A stretch of 64,000 bases of DNA from Alcaligenes ammonioxydans. Lineage in GTDB: Bacteria > Pseudomonadota > Gammaproteobacteria > Burkholderiales > Burkholderiaceae_B. Of this stretch, positions 29,522 to 38,613 are shown one piece after another. The first letter of the stretch is position 1, and every line of letters begins with the position of its first letter. The stretch is taken from NCBI RefSeq assembly GCF_019343455.1, contig NZ_CP049362.1, forward strand, positions 2,790,001 to 2,854,000. Reading direction: 5' to 3'. Under the pieces are notes generated by a model, which had not been told where the DNA came from, did no database searches, and was given only the letters and a program-made list of their open reading frames with translations. Position numbers and translations under genes: made by a program.

Positions 29522-30184
29522 ATGACAGACTCACCTAGCAATAAATCGACAAAAAACGAAAGCACAAACAAGCGACGCTACCTGTCCTCGGCCGAGCGCA
29601 AACGCGAAATTCTGAGCGCCGCCTTTGAAGAGTTTTCTCACCGGGGATTTCTGGGTACCTCGCTGGAACGCATCGCGGCCCGCGCCGGCATTTCCAAGTC
29701 CGGAATTTACGCGCACTACAGCAGCAAAGACGAGGTATTCGAGGACATGCTTCGCCACACTCTGCTGCCTGCTCAAGGCCATGCCTTCGAACTATCGGAT
29801 TCTTACCAGGCCGATACTTTGTCCTGTATCGTGGACGAGTATCTCAAGCAACTGTATGAACGTCTGTCCAGCCCGGATGTGCAAGCCATGTTCAGGCTAT
29901 TGATGACAGAAAGCGGTCGAGTGCCTGATCTGGCGCATTACTGGGGCAAGCAGCTCCTGAGCCAGAACTACATGGCTAACCAGGCTTTCTTTGAAGCGGG
30001 AATACAGCGTGGGCTCATCCGCCCCGATGTCAGCGCCTCGGACTACACGCTGGCTGCCTCGCCCTCCCTGATGTGGCTGATGGTCCTGCTGGTCCTGGGA
30101 CCGGAAAACTCGCCCGTGGCCTTTGAAGAAGTCCGTCTGTTGCACAAGCGCCTGCTGATGGAACAACTGCAACCCACCGCTTAA
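29522..30184 (+). CDS. TetR/AcrR-family transcriptional regulator
   Basis: A 220-residue TetR-type regulator. The helix-turn-helix is at about 28-72 (ILSAAFEEFSHRGFLGTSLE, then AARAGISKSGIYAHYSSKDE). A helical ligand domain of the AcrR C-terminal kind follows. A charged 20-residue N-terminal extension precedes the DNA-binding domain. It is transcribed away from phaC across a shared 450-bp region, so phaC (and perhaps the exporter) is a plausible target. That is inference. AGGA precedes the ATG. Confidence 0.85.
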   Translation: MTDSPSNKSTKNESTNKRRYLSSAERKREILSAAFEEFSHRGFLGTSLERIAARAGISKSGIYAHYSSKDEVFEDMLRHTLLPAQGHAFELSDSYQADTLSCIVDEYLKQLYERLSSPDVQAMFRLLMTESGRVPDLAHYWGKQLLSQNYMANQAFFEAGIQRGLIRPDVSASDYTLAASPSLMWLMVLLVLGPENSPVAFEEVRLLHKRLLMEQLQPTA

Positions 30185-30386
30185 ATGGGATCGGTCAGCC
30201 CAGCCCCAGGCGCCGGGCTGCTGCAAACCGCAAGCGGGGGTGCAATCGCCCCACTCCTGCGTTGAGTCATAAGCCTTATCAAGCCAGACATATAAGGCGG
30301 TCGGGCGCCCACGCTACACTGGCGACCGGTACACATTCCCTCAAACCGCAACTGCCCGTACAATAGTTGGTTGAAGTCCATTTTCA

Positions 30387-30417
30387 ATGGGTTCCCTCAC
30401 CCCATCCACCAAAAAGG
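30387..30417 (+). promoter_or_regulatory. preQ1-I riboswitch controlling yhhQ-queC
   Basis: Stem ATGGG (30387-30391) with CCCAT (30401-30405), a 9-base loop TTCCCTCAC, then an A-rich tail CCACCAAAAAGG. Loop CCT (30395-30397) can pair with tail AGG (30415-30417), giving the H-type pseudoknot of preQ1-I aptamers with the conserved loop UUC. The tail GG is also the Shine-Dalgarno sequence, 7 bases before the ATG, so preQ1 binding should block translation. Such elements are known upstream of yhhQ/COG1738 genes, which fits exactly. Confidence 0.8.
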
Positions 30418-30424
30418 TTCAGAC

Positions 30425-31099
30425 ATGATTCTGCCCGCTATGCCGTCTTCACGGCTGTCGCTGTATGTGCGACTTCTCATTGCCTTTCACGTATTCATCG
30501 TGATCGCCAGCAATTATCTGGTTCAACTTCCTATTGAGCTGTTTGGCTTTCATAGCACCTGGGGCGCTTTCAGCTTTCCTTTTGTGTTTCTGGCAACCGA
30601 CCTGACCGTGCGCCTGATGGGTAAATCGCAGGCACGACGCGTCATCACCCGCGCCATGTTTCCGGCCCTGATCGCCTCCTATGTCGTCTCCGTGCTGTTC
30701 CATGAAGGCCAGTTCAATGGCTTGCAGGCACTGGGCGAGTTCAACAGCTTTGTCTTTCGTATTGCACTGGCCAGTTTCGCGGCCTATGTGCTGGGACAGT
30801 TGCTGGACGTACAGGTCTTTGACCGCATCCGCCGCGATTACACGCAGTGGTGGATCGCCCCGGCCGCCGCCTCAGTTTTTGGGCAGGCACTGGATACTCT
30901 GGCCTTTTTCGGCATCGCCTTCTGGCGCAGCAGCAATCCTTTCATGGCGGAGCACTGGGGCGAAATCGCGCTCGTCGATTACGTCATCAAGCTGGGGGTG
31001 AGCCTGTTGCTGTTTGTTCCTATGTACGGTGTCTTGCTCAACTCGCTGATCAGCACCATGAAACGCCGCGCCCTGAGCCCTGCGCAGGTCAAAGCATGA
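30425..31099 (+). CDS. yhhQ: Queuosine precursor transporter YhhQ
   Basis: A 224-residue inner-membrane protein of the COG1738 family, about six helices. It imports 7-cyano-7-deazaguanine (preQ0) or preQ1 for queuosine in tRNA. Typical segments are [22 protein letters not shown] and [21 protein letters not shown] 30425 is favoured over the upstream in-frame TTG because the riboswitch places AAGG seven bases before it. Its stop overlaps the queC start (ATGA). Confidence 0.88.
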   Translation: MILPAMPSSRLSLYVRLLIAFHVFIVIASNYLVQLPIELFGFHSTWGAFSFPFVFLATDLTVRLMGKSQARRVITRAMFPALIASYVVSVLFHEGQFNGLQALGEFNSFVFRIALASFAAYVLGQLLDVQVFDRIRRDYTQWWIAPAAASVFGQALDTLAFFGIAFWRSSNPFMAEHWGEIALVDYVIKLGVSLLLFVPMYGVLLNSLISTMKRRALSPAQVKA

Positions 31100-31824
31100 A
31101 GCCGCAGCTTGCCCGTCGTCGAGCCCTGGTCCTATTTTCGGGGGGACAGGATTCGGCCACTTGTCTGGCATGGGCTCTGGATCGTTTTGCGTTTGTGGAG
31201 ACCGTGGGCTTTGACTACGGCCAGCGAAACCATGCGGAACTGCAATGTCGCCAGACGTTGCGAGAAAATCTGTGCCGACACTTTCCACATTGGGCAGAGC
31301 GCCTGGGCGAAGATCATGTGCTTGACGCCGGTGTTCTGGGACAGATAGGCGGCAGCGCCATGACTGAGCCTATGCGCATTGCGGTGCAGGACGATGGCCT
31401 GCCCAATACCTTCGTGCCCGGTCGCAACCTGCTGTTCTTTACTTTGGCCGCTGCCTTGGCCTACCGTCGCGGGCTGGATACGCTGGTAGGCGGCATGTCT
31501 GAAACTGACTACTCAGGCTACCCGGACTGCCGGGACAACACCCTTAAAGCTTTGCAAGTCGCCCTGAGTCTGGGCATAGAGCGTCCCCTAACCATAGAGA
31601 CGCCCCTCATGTGGCTGGACAAGGCTGATACTTGGGAGATGGCCGACCAACTGGGCTCAGATGCTCTGGTCAGGCTGATCCAGCAAGACAGCCATACCTG
31701 TTACCAGAATGAGCGGGAAGCGCTGCATGACTGGGGATATGGCTGCGGACGCTGCCCCGCTTGCGAACTGCGCGCCAAAGGATATGCAAACTGGAGCAGG
31801 CGGCGTGCCGATCCCGGTCATTGA
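31096..31824 (+). CDS. queC: 7-cyano-7-deazaguanine synthase QueC
   Basis: A 242-residue ATP-dependent enzyme. It converts 7-carboxy-7-deazaguanine and ammonia into preQ0 in queuosine synthesis. It carries the PP-loop [12 protein letters not shown] near residue 15, the [13 protein letters not shown] segment, and the C-terminal zinc cysteines in CGRCPAC plus an upstream Cys (SHTCYQN). A longer frame from 30847 overlaps yhhQ and is rejected. Its end overlaps the convergent hypothetical gene by 7 bp. Confidence 0.93.
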   Translation: MKPQLARRRALVLFSGGQDSATCLAWALDRFAFVETVGFDYGQRNHAELQCRQTLRENLCRHFPHWAERLGEDHVLDAGVLGQIGGSAMTEPMRIAVQDDGLPNTFVPGRNLLFFTLAAALAYRRGLDTLVGGMSETDYSGYPDCRDNTLKALQVALSLGIERPLTIETPLMWLDKADTWEMADQLGSDALVRLIQQDSHTCYQNEREALHDWGYGCGRCPACELRAKGYANWSRRRADPGH

Positions 31825-32633
31825 GCATTTCGGCAGGGATGCAGGATTCGATGCAAACGCAATGCGGTGGACAAAGAGTGGCTTTTCAATAGCAGCAGAA
31901 CAGAACACCACATCAGAAAAATCAGGATGGGCGCACTGAAATAACGCTGGAATTTCACCGTTGAGTGTAAGCTGGAAAAATAATCTCCTGACTTGACCGC
32001 CGCACAAACCCACTCCCTTTCATCCTCAAGAAAAGGAACAGTCTGGGCTTGTTTCGGTAGTGAGCAATCGGAAAGATCATAAACCCATTTTTTATCTCCT
32101 GACGCCAGGAAAGAGCGCAAGCCCTTCTCGCCCTGCCATGCCCAAACCTCGCTTTCTTTAAATTTAATAATCGCATCGGGACGGATGACTAAAGTCGCGA
32201 AAATCGCGATCAAAAAAGTGATCAAAACCCAAAAAATCGGCAGCACCACCCGTTGCACAGCCTTGGGTTTCTCTACTCTTTGCTCTTTCCAGTTGACCCA
32301 GACCCCTGCTTTGCCCAGTGTTCTCAGAGCAATGGCGCTGGAGTGCGCCCATTTCACCGCGCGATGTGTGTCTTTCACTGTCTGAATATCATCAACGCGG
32401 TGGAGCCCGAACATGATCTTGAAACGCTCTACATCCAGCGATTTTTCTCGCTCGGCATCCAAATAAGCATCATAAAATTTGTCGCGATGAAAGAAAGACC
32501 ATAGCTTATTGAAAAATATGAAATACGCCCCCCTTAAGAACAGGTAGAGCAAGCCCGCCAACACGCTCAGAAAGATAAATAAACTAAAAGCGGCAGAAAA
32601 ATAAGAAAAAAGACTTGAGATAGTATTCATCAT
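31818..32633 (-). CDS. Membrane hypothetical protein, AT-rich
   Basis: About 271 residues, family not recognised. One or two hydrophobic segments near the N-terminus ([20 protein letters not shown]), one near 135 ([20 protein letters not shown]) and one near the C-terminus ([16 protein letters not shown]) make it an inner-membrane protein. The sequence is visibly AT-richer than its neighbours, suggesting recent acquisition. The first ATG (32633) directly follows the T-tract of the upstream terminator and has no Shine-Dalgarno sequence. A TTG at 32672 would read through that terminator. The start is therefore doubtful. Confidence 0.5.
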   Translation of the reverse strand: MMNTISSLFSYFSAAFSLFIFLSVLAGLLYLFLRGAYFIFFNKLWSFFHRDKFYDAYLDAEREKSLDVERFKIMFGLHRVDDIQTVKDTHRAVKWAHSSAIALRTLGKAGVWVNWKEQRVEKPKAVQRVVLPIFWVLITFLIAIFATLVIRPDAIIKFKESEVWAWQGEKGLRSFLASGDKKWVYDLSDCSLPKQAQTVPFLEDEREWVCAAVKSGDYFSSLHSTVKFQRYFSAPILIFLMWCSVLLLLKSHSLSTALRLHRILHPCRNAQ

Positions 32634-32662
32634 AAAAAAACCCAACCACCGAAGTGGCTGGG
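32634..32662 (-). terminator. Rho-independent terminator after glyA
   Basis: On the minus strand CCCAGCCAC, a TTCG tetraloop and GTGGTTGGG form a 9-bp stem (one G-U), followed by seven T. It ends the serC-glyA unit. Confidence 0.88.
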
Positions 32663-32684
32663 TCCTTATCAACAGAATGACACA

Positions 32685-33974
32685 TTACAGCTGGGCTGGT
32701 TCCGTTTGTACCTGATACACCGGGTACGTACGACACAAGGTAACGATCTTCTCACGAATATCGTGCTTGACGGCCTCCAGCGTGCCCGCCTCATAAGCAT
32801 CGAGCACATCGCACAAGTAATGCGCCAGTTGCTCGCAATCGGCCACGGTAAAGCCCCGTGTCGTCACGGCAGGCGTTCCGATACGGATACCCGAGGTCAC
32901 CATGGGCGAGCGCGGATCGTTGGGCACTGAGTTTTTGTTGACGGTGATGTAAGCATCCGCCAGGGCATCACTGGCTTCTTGCCCGGTATAAGGCTTGGTC
33001 GACAGGTTAATCAGCATCATGTGGTTATCCGTACCCCCAGACACGATGGTATGGCCACGCTGAATCAGTATCGCTGCCATCGCTCGGGCATTACGCACCA
33101 CATTTTGCTGATAGGTACGGAACTCGGGTTGCAAGGCTTCCTTGAAGGCAACGGCTTTGGCTGCAATAAGATGCATCAAGGGCCCCCCTTGCACGCCGGG
33201 GAACACCGCTGAATTCAAACGTTTGTAGAAATCGTCGCTTTGCCCTTTAGCCATGATCACGCCACCACGTGGGCCGCGCAGGGTTTTGTGCGTGGTGCTG
33301 GTAACCACATGTGCGTATGGCAAGGGGCTGGGGTACTCACCCGCCGCCACCAGGCCGGCCACATGAGCCATATCGACCCAGAACCAGGCACCCACCTTGT
33401 CAGCGATCTGGCGCATACGCGCCCAATCCTTCACGCGTGAATAGGCAGAGAAACCGCCGATCAACATCTTGGGCTTGGTCTCGATAGCAATCCGCTCCAT
33501 TTCGTCGTAATCGATCAGCCCGGTTTGGGTATCGACGCCGTAAGGAACAATGTTGTAAAGACGCCCCGAAATATTGATGGGATTACCGTGCGTCAGGTGC
33601 CCGCCCTGCGCCAGATTCATCCCCATTACCGTATCGCCAGGTTTGAGCAGGGCCAGAAACACGGCGGTATTGGCTTGTGCTCCGGCATGAGGCTGCACGT
33701 TGGCATAATCGCAATCGAATAGGGCCTTCAGGCGCTCGATGGCCAAACGCTCGGCCACGTCCACAAACTCGCAACCGGCGTAATAGCGCTTGTCCGGATA
33801 ACCCTCAGCGTACTTGTTGGTGAAAACGGAGTTCTGAACCTGCATGACCAAGGGGCTGGCATAGTTCTCCGAGGCAATCAGTTCTACATGATCTTCCTGA
33901 CGGCTTTGTTCACCAGCCATGGCCTGGGCCAGTTCCTTGTCGAATTCAGCCAGAGTGAGTGTGTTGTCGTACAT
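32685..33974 (-). CDS. glyA: Serine hydroxymethyltransferase GlyA
   Basis: PLP enzyme of 429 residues. It interconverts serine plus tetrahydrofolate with glycine plus methylene-THF. The Schiff-base lysine is present, K230 in [13 protein letters not shown], with ELIASENY (catalytic Glu, near 31), HAGAQAN and [12 protein letters not shown] (PLP-ring His and Asp) and the carboxylate Arg in [14 protein letters not shown]. It lies 72 bp after the serC-like gene in the same direction, at the edge of the dnf cluster, so it may serve that cluster rather than be the housekeeping copy. In the published dnfT1RT2ABCD naming it could be an accessory gene; I cannot tell. Confidence 0.9.
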   Translation of the reverse strand: MYDNTLTLAEFDKELAQAMAGEQSRQEDHVELIASENYASPLVMQVQNSVFTNKYAEGYPDKRYYAGCEFVDVAERLAIERLKALFDCDYANVQPHAGAQANTAVFLALLKPGDTVMGMNLAQGGHLTHGNPINISGRLYNIVPYGVDTQTGLIDYDEMERIAIETKPKMLIGGFSAYSRVKDWARMRQIADKVGAWFWVDMAHVAGLVAAGEYPSPLPYAHVVTSTTHKTLRGPRGGVIMAKGQSDDFYKRLNSAVFPGVQGGPLMHLIAAKAVAFKEALQPEFRTYQQNVVRNARAMAAILIQRGHTIVSGGTDNHMMLINLSTKPYTGQEASDALADAYITVNKNSVPNDPRSPMVTSGIRIGTPAVTTRGFTVADCEQLAHYLCDVLDAYEAGTLEAVKHDIREKIVTLCRTYPVYQVQTEPAQL

Positions 33975-34046
33975 CGCTTTTCCTTAAAAAATCTTAGGTC
34001 AAATCGCAGCCACCTGCCTGGCCGCTCTGAGAGGCGGGCATCGCCC

Positions 34047-35129
34047 TTAACCGTGCGTGCGCGCGAATTCGCGCATGAACAGCGCCAGCTCCTGTACCGC
34101 ATCCAGGGTGACGGCGTTATAAATGCTGGCGCGCAAGCCCCCAGTCGACTGATGGCCCTTCAAACCATGAAATCCGTTTTCCTGCGCTTCCCGAACAAAT
34201 AGATCCTCCAAATTTCTTTCGGAAATATGAAAAGGAACATTATTGATAGATCGATAATCAGGCAAAACATGATTGATATAGAAACCATTACTGCCATCAA
34301 TCACGTTATAAAGATGGCGTGACTTTTTCTTATTGATTTCATGCAGCACTTCTATTCCACCCGTACGTTCAATCCACTCCATCATCAAGCCCATCACATA
34401 CCAGGAAAACGTGGAAGGAGTATTTAACAGGGACTGCTTTTTTGCCTGAATGGAAAAATCCAACGCCTGTGGCGTTGCAGCCAAAGGCTTGTCTAAAATA
34501 GCAGGATTGAGCAATACGAGCGTGACACCGGCAATACCCATATTTTTCTGGGCTGAGGCATAAACCAAATCATGTGCGGCAATGTCAATCGGCTTGGACA
34601 TCAGGCTGGAGCAGGCATCACACACTAATGGAATAGACGAAATGGGTGGTTTTGAAAATTGCAAGCCCTGTGCAGTTTCATTCTCCGTGTAATGCAAATA
34701 AGCCGCATCCAGATTAATATGAGATTCATTAATTTCAGGAACACGATCAAATCCAGTTTCATGAGAACTGGCAATGGTTCGCACAATCCCATATTGCCTG
34801 GCGGCATTAGCCGCTTGCTCCGACCACAAGCCCGTGTGTATATAGTCCGCTGTGTTTGTTTTATGAAACAGGTTCATCGGAATTTGAGAAAACTGCAGAT
34901 ACGACCCCCCTTGCAGGAGCAACACGTGATAGTCCGATGGAACTGCCAGAACGCGACGCACCGCGGCGTCAGTCGCGTGGGCAAAATCCATAAAGGGCTG
35001 GGAGCGATGGCTGATTTCCATCACGGATACCCCCGTGCCGGCAAAATCGAGCAGTTCATCGCGCACTTGCAAGAGAACATCGATCGGCAAGGCGCTGGGC
35101 CCTGCGCTGAAATTAAAGGGTCGGGACAT
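34047..35129 (-). CDS. serC: SerC-like phosphoserine aminotransferase of the dnf cluster (probable dnfT1 by position)
   Basis: A class V aminotransferase of 360 residues close to SerC: RPFNFSAGPSALP at the start, QKNMGIAG with the PLP lysine K195, NTPSTFSWYVMGL and GGLRASIYNA. Known SerC enzymes convert 3-phosphohydroxypyruvate and glutamate to phosphoserine. One difference stands out: the usual His-Arg just before the GGxRASIYN motif is His-Gln (KGHQSTGG). The ATG at 35129 matches the family start. A TTG seven codons upstream is less likely. It diverges from dnfR over a palindromic DnfR-type site, so it should be co-regulated with the dnf genes. Confidence 0.82.
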   Translation of the reverse strand: MSRPFNFSAGPSALPIDVLLQVRDELLDFAGTGVSVMEISHRSQPFMDFAHATDAAVRRVLAVPSDYHVLLLQGGSYLQFSQIPMNLFHKTNTADYIHTGLWSEQAANAARQYGIVRTIASSHETGFDRVPEINESHINLDAAYLHYTENETAQGLQFSKPPISSIPLVCDACSSLMSKPIDIAAHDLVYASAQKNMGIAGVTLVLLNPAILDKPLAATPQALDFSIQAKKQSLLNTPSTFSWYVMGLMMEWIERTGGIEVLHEINKKKSRHLYNVIDGSNGFYINHVLPDYRSINNVPFHISERNLEDLFVREAQENGFHGLKGHQSTGGLRASIYNAVTLDAVQELALFMREFARTHG

Positions 35130-35209
35130 ACTTGCTGAGATCCTGTACAAACCTGAACGCCGGAACAGGCCCCCCCTATTTCGGCAACGACAATCAAGTC
35201 TACGAGCAC

Positions 35210-35233
35210 AATGGTCTGACTAGTCAGACCATT
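35210..35233. promoter_or_regulatory. Palindromic DnfR-type operator between serC and dnfR
   Basis: A perfect 24-bp palindrome: AATGGTCTGA, CTAG, TCAGACCATT. Each arm contains TGGTCTG, seven of the eight bases of the reported DnfR site. It lies 22 bp upstream of the dnfR ATG and about 80 bp from serC, so it can serve both genes and autoregulation. The dnfR Shine-Dalgarno GGAG is at 35244-35247. Confidence 0.7.
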
Positions 35234-35255
35234 AATCTTCTCTGGAGCAGACCGC

Positions 35256-36761
35256 ATGACGCGTTCGTTTGAACTGGACACCTTGAAAATGCGTCTTAAC
35301 GATGACGAACTTCAATCCCTGGATCTTCACCAGCGTATTCAACGTGCCCTACGGGCGCTGATTCTGGATGGCGCTCTGGGTCCCGGAGTCAAGCTGCCTG
35401 CCACGCGCTCACTGGCCAAATCATTGAGCATGGCGCGCGATACCGTCGAGAACGCCTATGTCCAACTCCACCGCGACGGCTTTATCGTGCGACGTGAAGG
35501 TTCGGGCAGTTATGTCTCTGAATCCGTGGGAACCGAGCTGCGAGGCAGCGCCTACCGGCGCATCAAGGCCCAGGATCTGAAACGCAGCGTCATGGAACCG
35601 GGTACCGGCTTGAGCCGCCGGGGCCGCGCCGTATTTGAAAGTGGCGGTATTGCCGATCAGCAAACCATCAAGGCCTTTGCCACCGGCTTGCCTGAAACCC
35701 GCAACTTTCCGACCGATGTCTGGGAGCGCCTGCAGCGTCAGGCCATGAAGGACTTTCGCGCCAACATCCTGCTACATGGTGATCCCCAGGGCACCGAGTC
35801 CTTGCGCAAAGCGATTGCCGTATACCTGAATCTGGAACGAGGCGCCAAGGTATCCGCGGATCAGATTCTGATTTTGAGCAGTACGCGCCAAGCTCTGTTC
35901 CTGTGTGCGCAACTGCTGGTCGATGCGGGCAAGCCCATTCTGGTTGAGAATCCAGGTTACTTCGGCGCGCGCAAGGCTTTTGAAGCGGCCGAAGCCCGTG
36001 TCGTACCTATTGGGGTGGACGAACAGGGCCTGCGCACCGAGCTTTTGCATGAAGACCGCAGCGGTGCAAACTGCATTTATGTCACCCCCTCCCATCAGTA
36101 CCCAACAGGGGCGACCCTTTCACTGGAACGTCGCCTGGAACTGATACGCTGGGCGGCCGAAAATGGCCGCTGGATTCTGGAAGACGACTACGACAGCGAG
36201 TTTCATTATGACGGCCTGCCCACCGCCTGCGTGCAGGGTCTGGACAAGTATCAGCGTACGATTTACCTGGGCACGTTCAGCAAAACGCTCTATCCGGGGC
36301 TGCGCATGGGGTATATGGCTCTGCCGCCGGAGCTGGTCAAACCCTTTACACAAGCCCGCAGCATCATGGATGGGCACACTCCCCAGATACTGCAGCTGAC
36401 CCTGGCGCGTTTCATGGAAGACGGCCACTACAACTCGCACATCCGGGCCATGCGCAAGCTGTACACGGGGCGTCGGGAGATCATGCTGGAGGCCATTGAA
36501 CAACATCTTCAAGGTATTGTGCGCGCCGCCAGACCTGAGGGCGGCTTGCAGATACCCTGTTTCCTTGAGCCAGGCTGGTCGGAAGAACACACCTTGCGCC
36601 GCGCCCTAAGCGCTGGCGTACAGCTACCCGGTTTGAGCCGGCTGTATATTGGTGAGGAAAAACAACAGGGGTGGCTACTGGGCTATGCATCCTTGACGGC
36701 CTACGAGATTGAATCCGCCATGTTGCGTCTGGCCAACGCCTTGCGTCAGGGCAAGGGTTGA
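35256..36761 (+). CDS. dnfR: DnfR, MocR-family PLP-type activator of the Dirammox genes
   Basis: A 501-residue MocR/GntR-type regulator. A GntR winged helix spans about 20-90 (IQRALRALILDGALGPGVKL, TRSLAKSLSMARDTVENAYV), then a linker, then a fold type I aminotransferase-like domain (about 130-500) that keeps the PLP lysine K343 (LGTFSKTLYPGLRMGY) and the DDYDSEFHYDG segment. In Alcaligenes, DnfR is reported to activate dnfABC through TGGTCTGT sites, and such sites are present upstream of dnfA and dnfR. The retained lysine suggests that PLP or an amino-acid aldimine is the effector. It converges with dnfT2, 12 bp between the stops. Confidence 0.9.
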   Translation: MTRSFELDTLKMRLNDDELQSLDLHQRIQRALRALILDGALGPGVKLPATRSLAKSLSMARDTVENAYVQLHRDGFIVRREGSGSYVSESVGTELRGSAYRRIKAQDLKRSVMEPGTGLSRRGRAVFESGGIADQQTIKAFATGLPETRNFPTDVWERLQRQAMKDFRANILLHGDPQGTESLRKAIAVYLNLERGAKVSADQILILSSTRQALFLCAQLLVDAGKPILVENPGYFGARKAFEAAEARVVPIGVDEQGLRTELLHEDRSGANCIYVTPSHQYPTGATLSLERRLELIRWAAENGRWILEDDYDSEFHYDGLPTACVQGLDKYQRTIYLGTFSKTLYPGLRMGYMALPPELVKPFTQARSIMDGHTPQILQLTLARFMEDGHYNSHIRAMRKLYTGRREIMLEAIEQHLQGIVRAARPEGGLQIPCFLEPGWSEEHTLRRALSAGVQLPGLSRLYIGEEKQQGWLLGYASLTAYEIESAMLRLANALRQGKG

Positions 36762-36773
36762 GCCAGGCTGCAG

Positions 36774-38069
36774 TCAATATGCAAGGGGATATCGCCGGTT
36801 CAGATCGGCTACCCCTTCTAAAATGGCATTTTCGGTGCGCGCGCTGCGAGCACCGCTGCGCACGCCGCCCAGCAACGCCAGAATCATGTCGCCAATTTCC
36901 TTGAAGTCATCCTCCCCCAGCCCCCGGGTCGTACAGGCGCCGCTCCCCACCCGTATGCCGGAATAGGCCGCATGAGCCTGCTCATACGGCACACGATGTT
37001 TGCTCAAGCTGATACCCAACTGCGCCAAGGCCCGTTCTACCAAGGGCCCGGACAACTCCCAGGGGCGCAGATCCACCACGCCAAAGTGGCAGTCCGTGCC
37101 TCCCGACACCACAGTCAGGCCACCTTCAGCCAATCGGCGGCACAAACTGCGCGCATTGATGATGACCGCCTGTGCATAGGCTTTATAGGCAGGGCTCATT
37201 GCCTCTCCCAGTGCCACTGCCTTGGCCGCCATAATGTTCAGCAAAGGCCCACCCTGCAGGCCCGGATACACAGCCTGACTCAGACGCTCCGCCAACTTGG
37301 GCTCATTACATAAAATGATGCCACCTCGGGGACCGCGTAAAGTGCCATGCGTGGAAAAAGTGGTCACATGGGCATGCGGTACGGGCGACGCCATCAAGCC
37401 CGCCGCCACCAGTCCGGCGCTATGAGCCAGATCCACCATCAGATATGCATTGACCTCGTTGGCAATCGTTCTGAACTCGGCAAAATCGGGCGTCCGTGAA
37501 TAGGAGGAGCCACCCGCGATGATCAGGCGAGGACGCTCCTTGTGAGCCAAAGCACGCACCTCGTCCATGTCCACCCACTGGGTCTGGCGATCCACACCAT
37601 AAGAACAGGTCTGAAACCAGCGCCCCGAAACATTCACATGCGAGCCGTGACTGATATGGCCGCCGGCACTTTGATCCAGCGCCAAAATAGTATCACCCGG
37701 CGAGAGCAGGGCCAGATAGACCGCCAGATTGGCCTGGCTGCCCGAGTGGGCCTGGACATTGGCAAACGCCGCCCCGAACACCGACTTGGCCCGCTCGATA
37801 GCCAGCTCTTCGGTTTGGTCGGCCTGTTCGCACCCGCCATAAATCCGTTGCCCTGGGTATCCCTGCGCCTGCTTGTTGCTCAGCAAGGACCCCTGTACGT
37901 CCAGAACGGATCGGCTCAGGTAATTCTCCGAAGCAATCAGCTCAATGGTGTGCTGCTGTCGGCGTCGCTCGGCCTCGATGATGTCCCAAAGATTGCGATC
38001 GCTTTGCTGTAGAAATTGCGAACCCACCACAGGCAGGTGGGAGGTGTCGCCACCGGCAAGACTCTTCAT
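36774..38069 (-). CDS. dnfT2: DnfT2, serine hydroxymethyltransferase paralogue lacking the PLP lysine
   Basis: A 431-residue SHMT-like protein. The fold motifs remain: ELIASENY near 43, AHSGSQAN near 107, [12 protein letters not shown] near 213, and RGPRGG. The Schiff-base lysine of the [11 protein letters not shown] motif is replaced by glycine: [13 protein letters not shown]242. The codon is GGC, read directly from the minus strand. Without this lysine no internal aldimine can form, so ordinary SHMT turnover is unlikely. The C-terminal half is also divergent ([13 protein letters not shown] for [13 protein letters not shown]). Its position between dnfR and dnfA matches dnfT2. It diverges from dnfA and probably shares its control region. 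Confidence 0.88.
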   Translation of the reverse strand: MKSLAGGDTSHLPVVGSQFLQQSDRNLWDIIEAERRRQQHTIELIASENYLSRSVLDVQGSLLSNKQAQGYPGQRIYGGCEQADQTEELAIERAKSVFGAAFANVQAHSGSQANLAVYLALLSPGDTILALDQSAGGHISHGSHVNVSGRWFQTCSYGVDRQTQWVDMDEVRALAHKERPRLIIAGGSSYSRTPDFAEFRTIANEVNAYLMVDLAHSAGLVAAGLMASPVPHAHVTTFSTHGTLRGPRGGIILCNEPKLAERLSQAVYPGLQGGPLLNIMAAKAVALGEAMSPAYKAYAQAVIINARSLCRRLAEGGLTVVSGGTDCHFGVVDLRPWELSGPLVERALAQLGISLSKHRVPYEQAHAAYSGIRVGSGACTTRGLGEDDFKEIGDMILALLGGVRSGARSARTENAILEGVADLNRRYPLAY

Positions 38070-38364
38070 GGGAGTTCCTGTTTAGATATAAGCCCCTTGA
38101 CGGTCGCGACCGTTTTTCAGTCACGAGACAAAAGGGCAAGCCCGGGTATGTCGTTTTCCAGGGCGAAAGATAAACATCCTATTCTGTTTATCGCCCAATC
38201 AAACAGTCCATTAAAAATTAATTCACCAGAACACTTTTAATCATTATTGTCCGGATAAACATTCAAGGCATAAAGAATTAAAAATCCCTTGAAACACAGC
38301 AAGAAAGCCAATCCCGATTATTTCAGTCAAGAATTAAAACAGAAATCAAATTTTTATTCTTAAG

Positions 38365-38395
38365 TGGTCTGTTAAATAGCCTGAAAATGGTCTGT
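38365..38395 (+). promoter_or_regulatory. Two direct DnfR binding sites upstream of dnfA
   Basis: Exact TGGTCTGT at 38365-38372 and again at 38388-38395, same strand, 23 bp apart start to start. This octamer is the reported DnfR motif in Alcaligenes faecalis. Direct repeats are usual for MocR activators. Confidence 0.85.
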
Positions 38396-38422
38396 CATTT
38401 ATTGTCATAGGATCATTAGAAT
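38394..38422 (+). promoter_or_regulatory. Candidate dnfA promoter
   Basis: Weak -35 TGTCAT (38394-38399), a 17-bp spacer and -10 TAGAAT (38417-38422). The -35 abuts the second DnfR site, as expected for activator-dependent initiation. The transcript would carry a leader of about 300 nt. Confidence 0.45.
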
Positions 38423-38581
38423 GCAGCCAACGAATACTCAATGCCCATACTTCTAAACGCTCAAACAGATTATCACTCTTTTCAATCTGCGCATTAAAAC
38501 CATCCCCAGTTTTCCCATAACCACAGGAAACGCCATTGCTTTAACGGCAGTTCAACCGCGCTGATCTTGCAAGGTTCCTAA

Positions 38582-38613
38582 AGACCCGGTAACGGGCTTT
38601 TTTTGAAACCGGG
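38582..38613 (+). promoter_or_regulatory. Possible transcription attenuator in the dnfA leader
   Basis: AG(a)CCCG, GTAA, CGGGCT (38582-38598) forms a hairpin followed by seven T (38598-38604), a terminator shape about 130 bp before dnfA. Just downstream, ACCGGG (38608-38613) can instead pair with CCCGGT (38585-38590), which would disrupt the hairpin. Confidence 0.45.

Noticed and set aside
38200..38225. ACAGTCCA as a third, inverted DnfR site before dnfT2
   Set aside because: It differs from ACAGACCA at one position and has no palindromic or repeat context. Too weak to claim.
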